DNA of 64,000 nucleotides from JAIBCM01 sp041395165 (GTDB lineage Bacteria; Verrucomicrobiota; Verrucomicrobiia; JADLBR01; JAIBCM01), in the NCBI GenBank assembly GCA_041395165.1, contig JAWLBA010000003.1, forward strand, positions 62,001-126,000. Reading direction: 5' to 3'. The notes below the pieces were generated by a model. That model saw only the letters and a list, made by a program, of their open reading frames with translations, was not told where the DNA came from and did no database searches. Positions 26,110 to 35,419 of the stretch are shown here, one piece after another; within the stretch, counting starts at the first letter, position 1, and every line of letters starts with the position of its first letter. The position numbers were made by a program, and so were the translations under genes.

Positions 26110-27780
26110 ATGGCAGGACATGAGCCGATCGTTTTAGACCTATTAAAAGATGTTGGATTGATCACAGACCAAGACATCGAATCGGCCAAGGCAGAAGCTC
26201 AAAATAATCGTCAAAGTGTGCTGGATGTTTTAGTGGGAACAGGTCATCTCACCCAGCTGGATGTGACAAAAGCCATCGCCAATACCGCTGGCATCGAATT
26301 TATCGATCGCATTGAAGACATTCCCGAAGAAGTCATTCATTCCGTTCCGAAACATATCGCCAAGCGTTACCGATTTTTCCCTTTAGAGCGAATGGAAAAT
26401 TTATTGCGCATTGCTTTGTCCGATCCGTTTGATCTGGAGACCATCGACAGTATTTCATTTTTGTTAAAAACTGAAATCGATCCGGTTGTTGTGCCTCTGG
26501 CAGAAATTGAACGCGCCTTAGTGGAACATTACGGTTCATTAAGCGATTTAGAAGAAGAAAAAGAAAACGAAGCATTAGAAGGACCCGATCTCACGAACGT
26601 TTCTGCGGAGGATGCTCCCATTATTAAACTCGTGCATTCTTTAATTCTTGAAGCACATAAATCGCGAGCAAGTGACATTCATATCGAACCGCTAGAAAAA
26701 AAACTGCGAGTTCGCTATCGCATTGACGGTGTTTTGCAAGAAATGCAAGACCCGCCGAAAAGTTTGCAATCGGCCATTGTCAGTCGCATCAAAATCATGT
26801 CCAACATGAGCATTGCGGAAAAGCGTTTGCCTCAAGACGGTCGCATTCAACTCTCGGTAGGCGCCAAAACCATTGATCTTCGTGTTTCCAGCGTGCCCAC
26901 TAATCATGGAGAAAGTATTGTCATGCGTATTTTGGACAAAGGCAGTCTCATGCTGGGTTTGCCCGAACTGGGTTTCCTTTCCGACGATCAACAAGTTATC
27001 GAACGCATTCTTGGTTTTGCCGATGGCATTTTTCTTGTAACCGGTCCTACCGGTTCAGGAAAAACTACCACGCTTTACGGTTGCCTGAATTATCTGAATA
27101 AGCCCGATCGCAAAATCATTACAGCAGAAGATCCGGTCGAATATATTTTGCCTGGCATTAATCAAGTTCAGATCAATGAAGATGTCGATATGACATTCGC
27201 CGCTGCTTTGCGTTCGATGCTGCGTCAAGCGCCAAACATTATCATGGTGGGTGAAATTCGCGACGCAGAAACTGCAAACATTGCCATCAATGCCTCGCTA
27301 ACGGGGCATTTAGTCTTCAGCACCTTGCACACCAACGATGCTCCCGGTGCCATCACGCGTCTGGTTGATATCGGCGTCAAACCTTTTTTAGTCGCCTCAT
27401 CATTAAAAGCAGTCATGGCTCAACGACTCGTCAGAAAACTTTGTCCGAAATGTAAACAGCCTCACGATCCTTCCGAATCAGAACTACAATCACTGGGCAT
27501 TAAACCCAGCCAAATTACCGAGGCAAACTTTATGGAAGCCGTGGGATGCGAAGCCTGTTTAGGTAGCGGCTACAAAGGTCGCTTGGGTATTTTTGAAATT
27601 TTTGTTCTCAATGACGAAGCGCGTCGCATGATTACAGAAAATGCTTCTCATGCAGAACTCCGCGCGCGCGCACGACAACTCGGCATGAGAACCTTGCGCG
27701 AAGATGGCATTCGCAAAGTGCTAGCGGGCATCACTTCTGTTTCGGAAGTATTATCAGCCACTATGGGAGACAAAGCTTAA
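26110..27780 (+). CDS. GspE/PilB-type assembly ATPase
   Basis: 556 residues. Hexameric ATPase that powers type IV pilus or type II secretion pseudopilus assembly on the cytoplasmic face. Residues 1-150 form an MshEN/GspE N-terminal domain; the core has SDIHIEPLEKKLRVRYRIDG, the Walker A loop GPTGSGKTTT (about 311-320), the Asp box (ITAEDPVEY), the Walker B region (NIIMVGEIRDAETA) and the His box (GHLVFSTLHTNDA). The zinc-binding CxxC pairs are CPKC and CEAC (about 444 and 480). Its TAA overlaps the ATG of a second GspE by one base. Which of the two drives pilus extension cannot be told. Confidence 0.92.
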   Translation: MAGHEPIVLDLLKDVGLITDQDIESAKAEAQNNRQSVLDVLVGTGHLTQLDVTKAIANTAGIEFIDRIEDIPEEVIHSVPKHIAKRYRFFPLERMENLLRIALSDPFDLETIDSISFLLKTEIDPVVVPLAEIERALVEHYGSLSDLEEEKENEALEGPDLTNVSAEDAPIIKLVHSLILEAHKSRASDIHIEPLEKKLRVRYRIDGVLQEMQDPPKSLQSAIVSRIKIMSNMSIAEKRLPQDGRIQLSVGAKTIDLRVSSVPTNHGESIVMRILDKGSLMLGLPELGFLSDDQQVIERILGFADGIFLVTGPTGSGKTTTLYGCLNYLNKPDRKIITAEDPVEYILPGINQVQINEDVDMTFAAALRSMLRQAPNIIMVGEIRDAETANIAINASLTGHLVFSTLHTNDAPGAITRLVDIGVKPFLVASSLKAVMAQRLVRKLCPKCKQPHDPSESELQSLGIKPSQITEANFMEAVGCEACLGSGYKGRLGIFEIFVLNDEARRMITENASHAELRARARQLGMRTLREDGIRKVLAGITSVSEVLSATMGDKA

Positions 27781-29438
27781 TGGAAACCGATCCCCTTCTC
27801 TCTTTTCTTTCGGAACAAGGTCAACTCACACTTGACCAAGTCCAAGAAGTTTCCGAAGAACATCATCGCTCTGGGAAACCTATTCCTGACGTCTTATACG
27901 ATTTCGGCATCTTTGATGAAACAAGTCTTTATCAAACTCTAGCCAACTTATTAGGCATGCCCTTTGTTGATCTCAATAGCATCGAATTTCGTCCCGACAT
28001 TCTTAGCCAAATTGATCCTCAAACCATTCGTCTACAAGAAGCCCTACCCATCAACTACAATGCGAATTCTATTACTATTGTCTTAACCGACCCATTAAAC
28101 ATTCAGGCTCGCGATGATCTAAGTTTTGCTACGAATAAAGAAATTAATGTTGCGGTGGCTCTCCCGTCGCAAATTCGAGAAAAACTGCAAATTTACTTCG
28201 GACACGTCAAAGTTTCTGCAGCGGATATTGTTCAAGAAATTGCACCCGACATCGCCAAAGGCGATCTGGAACAAGCCGCCAATGCAGCGCCTATTGTCAA
28301 ATTCGTCAACACAGTGTTGATGCAAGCGATTCAAGCGCGAGCAAGCGATATTCATTTTGAACCGTTTGAAAGCGAATTCAAAATTCGTTACCGTGTCGAT
28401 GGTGCGTTGTATGAGATGACGCCACCACCTAAATCGCTAGCACTTTCGGTCACTTCACGTATTAAAGTTATGTCCGCGCTCAACATCGCTGAGCGTCGCA
28501 TCCCTCAAGACGGTCGCATTCAAACTACCATGGCAGGACGGAATGTAGATTTGCGCGTTTCAACACTGCCCACGCAGTTCGGGGAAAGTGTCGTATTGCG
28601 CGTGCTCGATCGTTCTACAGTTAATCTATCGCTTGAAACGTTGGGCATGCCGAAAAAAATTTTTGATTATATTTGCAATATCATCGAAAAACCCAACGGC
28701 ATTTTTATTGTGACAGGTCCTACGGGTTCAGGAAAAACGACGACTCTTTATTCTTGTTTGAATCGCATCAATACTATCGACTCAAAATTACTCACGGTCG
28801 AAGATCCAGTGGAATATGACATCGAAGGCATTCAACAAATTCCTGTGAACGAAGGAATCGGCCTGACTTTTGCGCGAGTCTTGCGCGCTTTCTTACGACA
28901 AAGATCCCGATCGCATCATGGTTGGAGAAACGCGTGATGTGAAACAGCCACCATTGCCATTCAAGCTTCGCTCACAGGCCATTTGGTGTTAAGCTCATTA
29001 CACACTAACGATGCTCCAGGTGCAATCACGCGCTTGATCGATATGGGGGTGGAACCTTATTTAATTTCCTCTTCGCTTGAAGGCATTTTAGCTCAACGCT
29101 TAATTCGCAAAATCTGTCCTGAATGCCGCACCCCTTACGAACCCGACGAAGCCGCCTTGAGCACTATCAATCTTTCCCCACACGATGTAGGCGATCGAGT
29201 TTTTATTACGGTCGCGGTTGCTCCAATTGTAATGGAACCGGATACAAAGGTCGAAAAGGTATTTATGAACTTTTGGATGTTACCGATCCGATTCGGGGAG
29301 TTGATTAACGCCCGTTCCCCTTCTATTGTCATTCGTCAAAAGGCAATCGAACTAGGCATGCAAACTTTACGAGAAGATGGTCTGCGTTGTATTTTTGATG
29401 GTGAAACCACAATTGAGGAGGTAGTAAAATATACCTAA
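27780..29438 (+). CDS. Second GspE/PilB-type ATPase, frameshifted
   Basis: Paralog of the preceding ATPase, about 553 residues when frames are joined. The first part (27780 to about 28905) has the N-terminal domain, SDIHFEPFESEFKIRYRVDG, Walker A GPTGSGKTTT (28720s) and the Asp box TVEDPVEYD. An extra A near 28904 (CAAAGAT instead of CAAGAT) breaks the frame just before the Walker B region, and a missing G near 28940 restores it. The third part (28983-29438) has SSLHTNDAPGAITR and CPEC. A short out-of-frame stretch (about 29205-29305) hides a proper CSNC zinc motif and KGRKGIYELLDV. Correcting these indels gives a complete, plausible ATPase, so I regard it as a functional gene with sequence errors. 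Confidence 0.85.
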
Positions 29439-29444
29439 TAACTT

Positions 29445-30703
29445 ATGCCCAATTATAATTATATCGCAATTGATCCCCGAGGCCAACAAGTTGCCGGTTC
29501 CTTGGAAGCGCCTAACGAAACCGAAGCTGCTTCCCTCATCAAACTTGAAGGCTATTTTCCCACACAAATTACTGAAGCCTCGGTTGCAAGCATGGAAACA
29601 GAAGCAACGGGCATCACCACACGCAAAAAATCATTATTTGGCCCAGGAAAAATATCTAGTAAAGCATTAACCGTTTTCACACGACAATTAGCCACTTTGA
29701 TCGATGCCGGATTACCTCTTTTGCGCGGCCTCCACACCTTAGCAAACCAAGAAAAAAATAAAACACTCCGCGGCGCAGTTGTTGAGATGTCTAGTTCAGT
29801 AGAAGGCGGAAGCACTTTTTCTGAAGCTATGGCTTCGCATCCCAATCTTTTTAACAAACTCTACGTCAACATGGTAAAAGCCGGCGAAGTCGGTGGTGTT
29901 TTTGGAAGTGGTGTTGACGCGTTTGGCAGAGTTTCAGAAAAAGCGCAAAAAATTAAGAATAAATTGATTTCGGCAATGATTTATCCTGTCATTGTTTTGT
30001 GTATTGCGATTCTCATCCTCACTTTCTTGCTCATTTTCATTGTGCCTAAATTTCAAGAAATTTTTCGTGATATGTTGGGCGACAAACCTCTCCCTCCATT
30101 AACCGAATTCGTTGTTGCAGCCAGCAACTTAATGAAAAACAATTTCTTAATCATTGTCGCCGTTGTCGTGGGTTTAATTATTGGCTATAAACTTTTTGCT
30201 CGAACCGCTTATGGAAGCGCCTTTTTGGATCGGGCCAAACTGAAATTTCCGTTGCTAGGTGTTTTAGTGCGTTTGACCGCTATCTCAAGATTCGCTCGCA
30301 CGCTAGGCACCTTGGTTTCTAGCGGCGTTCCAATTTTGCAAGCACTTAATATCACTCGCGAAACGGCTGGCAACCAAGTTTTAGCCAACGCGATCGCCCA
30401 AGTTCATGACAGTGTAAAAGAAGGAGAAAGTGTAGCAGTTCCTTTGGAAGCTTCGGGTGTGTTTCCCCCATGGTAATTAGTATGATTGGCATCGGTGAAG
30501 AAACGGGTCGCTTACCAGACATGCTCATTAAAGTAGCTGATGTTTACGAAGACGAAGTGGACAATGCCGTTGCAGGCCTCACTTCGCTTTTGGAACCGTT
30601 GATGATTGTGTTTTTGGCGTTGATCGTAGGTGTGATTGTCGTAGCACTCTTCTTGCCTTTGATCAGCATCATTCAAGAACTCAGCGCGCAATCTTCAGGC
30701 TAG
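29445..30703 (+). CDS. GspF/PilC inner-membrane platform protein, frameshifted once
   Basis: About 419 residues after joining. Polytopic platform protein of type IV pilus/type II secretion machines. It begins MPNYNYIAIDPRGQQVAGSLEA, and the first GspF domain has FTRQLATLIDAGLPLLRGL. Three membrane helices are visible (about 30000, 30150, 30600). The second GspF domain has SRFARTLGTLVSSGVPILQAL and, after the break, GEETGRLPDMLIKVADVYEDEVD. The frame change is at the C-run near 30467-30471: one more C turns FPPW-stop into FPPMVISMIGIGEE, so a homopolymer deletion is very likely. It follows the two GspE genes by 7 bp. Confidence 0.88.
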
Positions 30704-30733
30704 CACTCCTTGCGCTGACATGATCACTGCCTT

Positions 30734-32045
30734 ATGGCAACACGCATTCAATTAACTTTAGCAGCCGTTGTCGCTTGCTTTGGATTATTCGCATTTTTTT
30801 ATATCAAAAGCTATGTGAGCCAAACCATGGCGTCATTGTTTTTTTAGTTCATGGATTAAGCCCAGAACTTTTAACGTTATCACGCGCTTACGATGAAGGA
30901 TTAAAACATGAGCTATACCTAGATCAACTGACCGATGTCGCGCTCTTAAAAACTTACTCATCAGACAATCTTATTCCCGATGAAGCCGCTGCCACGATGG
31001 CCATCGCAACCGGTAAAAAAACGCTCAACGACACACTAGGATTTGACACCAAAAATCATCGTCTCGATAATTTAGTTTATCGCGCTCAACGTAAAGGACG
31101 ACAAACGGGTCTAATTACTACAGGCAATATAACAGATCCCACTCCTGCCGCTTTTTATGCTAATACCAAAAATCTTGCTAATCGCACTGAAATCGCAGCT
31201 CAATTTATGGATTCCTCTCAACTCGACATTCTTATGGGCGGCGGGAAAAGTGTTTTTCGTCCTCCCTCAGAAAGTTATCCAATAGGCTTGCGCCAAGATG
31301 GACGCAATCTCATGCAAGAAGCAAAACAAAGAAAATTTTCTATCATTGAAAATGCAGATGAATTGGAAGATTTATCCGTTTGGAAGCGGGTCGAGTTCTC
31401 GCTCTCTTCGATGATGCCGAGCTGCCTTATCGCGCCGATCTTTCCTATTGGTTCCCCAACCAAAAACGCCCCACGCAACATCCATTATTATCAGACATGG
31501 TGCGACGAGCGATTGAACTACTACAATATCGAGTGGGCGGCTATTTACTTGTAGTAGATAGTGCTCTAACAACTCGAGCCATTGCACAAAATCAAGCCAA
31601 ACGCGCTGTTGGAGAAATTTTAGATCTCGATATCGCTGTAAAAACCGCACGTAAATACGCCGGCAAAAATGCGCTCATTCTGGTTGTTTCCGGTTACAAT
31701 ATGGGTGGATTAACGGTGCACGGCTCTTTCCCAGCGACAGCAAAAGGCAACGTTTTCTTCGAATCCCAAACCAATGCCATGTCTGCTATCACTTGGATGA
31801 GCGGCCCTGGAGCATTACCTCGAACCCCCAAAGAACAAGCAGAATGGCAACGTTTGCAGCAACAGGGTTTGCTCCAAACCAATTCGCTCACACCTGATTA
31901 TCGCCAACCCGCCTTTCTTCAATCGTCTCAAGCTTTTTCTACCGCTGGTGATAGCTTGGTGCTTGCTTCCGGCCCCGGTGCAGAAAAAATTCACGGCATT
32001 TTGGAAAACACAGACTTATTTGAAATCATTAACAGTGAGTTATAA
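30734..32045 (+). CDS. Membrane-anchored alkaline-phosphatase-like pseudoenzyme, frameshifted
   Basis: About 437 residues after two one-base corrections: T-run 30794-30800 and near 31380. An N-terminal anchor (LTLAAVVACFGLFAFF) precedes a PhoA-type alkaline phosphatase fold: PDEAAATMAIATGKKTLNDTLGFD, GLITTGNITDPTPAAFYANT, DILMGGGKSVF, GYLLVVDSAL, ALILVVSGYNMGGL, and the C-terminal ASGPGAEKIHGILENTDLF. Compared with E. coli PhoA, the nucleophile Ser102 is Glu, Asp51 (DGMG loop) is His, Glu322/Asp327 of VEGASID read VDSALTT, His331 is lost, the TADH motif reads VSGY, and His412 reads Ser. The fold remains but the active site is gone. It follows gspF by 30 bp and overlaps the next gene start. 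Role unknown. Confidence 0.7.
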
Positions 32046-34840
32046 TCCTCATCCTAAAACTGCCTTAACCCGACTTGCCCAATATCGAACTCTGGAAGAC
32101 ATGTGGCAAGATAACCTGCGCAACGGGTTAAAACATGCTTCATCCATTGCTTCTGAGCGGCCTTGTTTTTTAATTTTGCCTCACCTATCACAAAGCCAAT
32201 GGATTCGTATACGAGCCGCGCAAGAAAACATTTCGATTTCCGACATCACATTCCTTGATCCCGCACTTTTACGAACCGAACTCTGTCGTCACCAACAACT
32301 ATCCTACTCCTCCATTGAGCCTTCTATTTTTGAATTTTCTCTTCAAATGATTGCCAGTCAGCAGCAATCTTCTGCTGTAGCCCAATCCGTAGCCTTGCAA
32401 CCAACACCTTGTCTTCAGGCCATTAAAGATTTAACTCGCGCCCAGTGGTCTTTGGACTCTATTCCTGAATCAGTTCTCCCTTCATTTTCTAAAACTTGGA
32501 AAGAAAAAACGCAAAAAACTAATTACTGGCATCCCGATATTGAACAAATTTTATCCCAACAAACTAAAACATTTCAAAAAAATTGGAAAACTTACTTGAT
32601 TGGCTGGGACGCTGAATTCCTGCCTTATTTGTCTCTTCTTAAAAGCGCTTTTTCATCAAGCCAAGAGATTGAAATTTATGTTCCCATGCCACGCATTACA
32701 GGACGCGATCCCGATGTGCTATGGATTCAAACCTTAGAACATCATTTTCAAGTTAATTGCGAAACCTGTCGCGATAGCGGCTACGAATCAGCTAATTTCT
32801 CGCTTACTAGCAACCTATTTTTAAATCAAAAAAATCCTGTCCCCTCATTAAAACTTTTTTCGGTAAAAGATGAATCGCAACAAACTCAAGTTGTTCTTCA
32901 ACAGCTAACATGCCACAACTCCACCGACTTGCCCATAGGCATCATAGCGCCGCAAGATTCTCCCGCCACCATTCGACTCATCCATCACTTACAACAAAAT
33001 GCTATCCCCTTTCATCATGAGTTCGAACTGCGCTCGTCTCCCTCTCCCCCTGATCAATTTTTTCTGGCTTACTTAGATTACATAAAAAATCAATGCCACA
33101 TCGAAAAATTGATTATTTTAATCGAAATTTTAAATGAACTTTCCCTACCCAATTCAGCATTCATAGATCCCATCGAAGCCAGAAAACGCTTTTATCATCT
33201 ATTTCATAGACTGCCAACCACCCAAACTTCCGCTCTAGCCAAATTGCTAGATCCCAAAAACTCTCTCGATAAAACGTTACTCCATTTGATTGAAAAATTG
33301 CCATCCTGGCCCCAAACTTTAACTTGGGCAGAAGCACAAAATCGATGGCAACAAATCTCAGAACTTTTTTCTTTACCCTTCTCTTGGAAAAAATATTTTC
33401 CTGAAAATGTTTCTACCCTTTTCGATCATAATCCCGCACCCAAAGAAATCATTTTGGATTTTATCAAAAAAATAATCTCTCAAAATAATCTTCAAAATCC
33501 CGATTTTAAAACTCTATCCCTCTTATTCTCACAACGCTTTCTCAAGCCAGGTATCGCCAATGGTCGCATCTCATTTTTCTCGAATGCAACGAATCGGTCT
33601 GGCCCACTGCACCTGCTTTCAATGTTTTTTAGACGATAATCTGCGAAAAAAGCTGAATCAACTTCGCACCCCTCAACAGACTTATCTATTAACAAGTGAA
33701 GATCACATAGCTTTAGAACATCGCCAATTTTTGGATCTTTGCGAAAACTGCCAAAATTCCATTACTCTCATCGCCAACGAAACTGATTCTTCTGATCCTA
33801 TTACAAAACAGTTCCCCAATAAATTGTTTCGACAATGCCTTAATCTTTTTCCCGAAGCATGGAAACCCATAAATGAAACAACTCCTAAATTATTAAAATC
33901 CGCTTCAGAACTTAAATTCAATAAAAATGAATTTACTGCCATTCATCAATCTCGACAAAACCCCGAAAAACCTTTTGATGAATATCATTTCAATTTATCT
34001 TCGCTTACCGATTTTAAAAAAACTTGGAACAGCCGAACGATTCACCAAGCACTTTTATTTCCGGCCACCTTTGCTTTAAAAACATTTTTGGAAGCAGAAT
34101 CAAACACACAATATCAATTTCATTTCAATCTCAATAAAACAACCGGAATTTGGACTTGGGATTGGATCAAAACAATTTTTCAAACCTTAGCGACAGCAAA
34201 ACCCTGGCAAAAAGAATCTTTTTTTCATGAACTCAATGAGACACGAAAATTTTGGACAAAAAAACTTGAGCATTATTTAGAAACTGATCCTCTCCCACTT
34301 TGGTGGAGCACACTAGTTGAAAAATCATTTTGGATGGCGAATCAATGCCTCAATTATCTCTGGGAAATATTACCCAGCTATACTGATTATCAAGTTGCCT
34401 CCACTTTCCGAATCGATTCCCTCATATCCTTAGATGTTCATTGCGATTTGCTTTTTATCCAGGAAGACAACAACAAAAACCATTCCTGGCATGTTATTCA
34501 TTTTTATCCTAACTATTTTAAAGGCATTAATTCCTTACATTTAGAACAAAACCAAGGCCTCCAATTAGCTGCTTATCTTGATCTTGCTATTCCCTCTTCT
34601 ATCAAAAATATCACGGTTAGCTGTTTGTCACCCTATCAAGGTCTGATGACCATTTTTACTAGTAAAGACTGGGAAACGGCTCTTCCCTATTTTAAAAAAT
34701 TGGCCACCTTACAAAAACAAAATTGTTTTGGCATGAAAGGGCCTCTTTATCATCCCAACCAAAAAACAGAAACGCTGCCCTTAGCTACGCGCCCTATTTC
34801 CGAAAAAATCTTAGAAGCCAAGCAAGATCTCATGAACTAA
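32035..34840 (+). CDS. AddB-like nuclease/helicase-family protein, frameshifted, nuclease motif lost
   Basis: About 935 residues after removing a one-base discrepancy in the T-run at 33625-33630. I favour GTG at 32035 as start, overlapping the end of the previous gene. The architecture resembles AddB/RexB-type proteins: a helicase-like N-terminal half and a C-terminal PD-(D/E)XK-like fold with FRIDSLISLD and GLQLAAYLDLA flanking the place where a DYK motif should be. There it reads VIHFYPNYFKG, so the catalytic Asp and Lys are absent. No Walker A is seen near the N-terminus, and the iron-sulfur Cys residues of AddB are missing. It is paired with an AddA-like helicase 580 bp downstream. The family call is by distant resemblance and context. 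Confidence 0.55.
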
Positions 34841-34877
34841 GTCTTGAGAAATGTTAATAAAATGATATGAAAAAATT

Positions 34878-35402
34878 ATGATTAAAAAAGCTTTCTGGGG
34901 ATTACTCTTAGTTTTTGGCGCTCTTTTTGTCGTTGCCACGCTTATGCCTCAACAATGGAAAGTTGAAAAATCGACAGTCATTCAAAAAGAGGCAGCAGCT
35001 ATCTATCCTTATGTTTTGAACTTTAAAGAATGGGAAAAATGGTCTGCGTGGACCAAAGAAGATTACGATCCAACCATTACCTATCGCTACGAAGGAACGG
35101 AAGGTGAAATTGGTTTTAAACAATATTGGCAAGGTAAAAGAGGTTCTGGCGTCTTAACCTTAACCCAATTCATTCCCAATCGCTTTGTTCAATATCGACT
35201 TGATATGGATCAATACACTTTAAACGGTGGCATAGAACTCCTCCCTCAAGACTCGGGCACTTTAGTCACCTGGCGCTGTTACGGTGATAATGGCAAAAAT
35301 CCTATTTCAAAATCCATGCAACTCGTCTTTACGCCGCTCATTGAAGAAGATTTTAGAAAAGGCCTTGCTAAACTCAAAACGCAACTGGAGCAAACTCCTT
35401 AA
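34878..35402 (+). CDS. SRPBCC (polyketide cyclase-like) membrane-anchored protein
   Basis: 174 residues. One N-terminal membrane helix or signal anchor (KKAFWGLLLVFGALFVVATL) is followed by a START/SRPBCC lipid-binding-like fold: VEKSTVIQKEAAAIYPYVLNFKEWEKWSAW is the typical first strand-helix with the WxxWSxW signature. Proteins of this kind often bind hydrophobic ligands; the ligand and role here are unknown. It lies between the AddB-like and AddA-like genes, 37 and 17 bp away, so it is likely co-transcribed with them, but a functional link is not apparent. Confidence 0.75.
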   Translation: MIKKAFWGLLLVFGALFVVATLMPQQWKVEKSTVIQKEAAAIYPYVLNFKEWEKWSAWTKEDYDPTITYRYEGTEGEIGFKQYWQGKRGSGVLTLTQFIPNRFVQYRLDMDQYTLNGGIELLPQDSGTLVTWRCYGDNGKNPISKSMQLVFTPLIEEDFRKGLAKLKTQLEQTP

Positions 35403-35419
35403 AAACCGGCTTCATTGCC

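Noticed and set aside
30734..32045. Functional alkaline phosphatase
   Set aside because: The fold matches, but nucleophile and metal ligands are all substituted in the readable frames, so an active enzyme is not supported.
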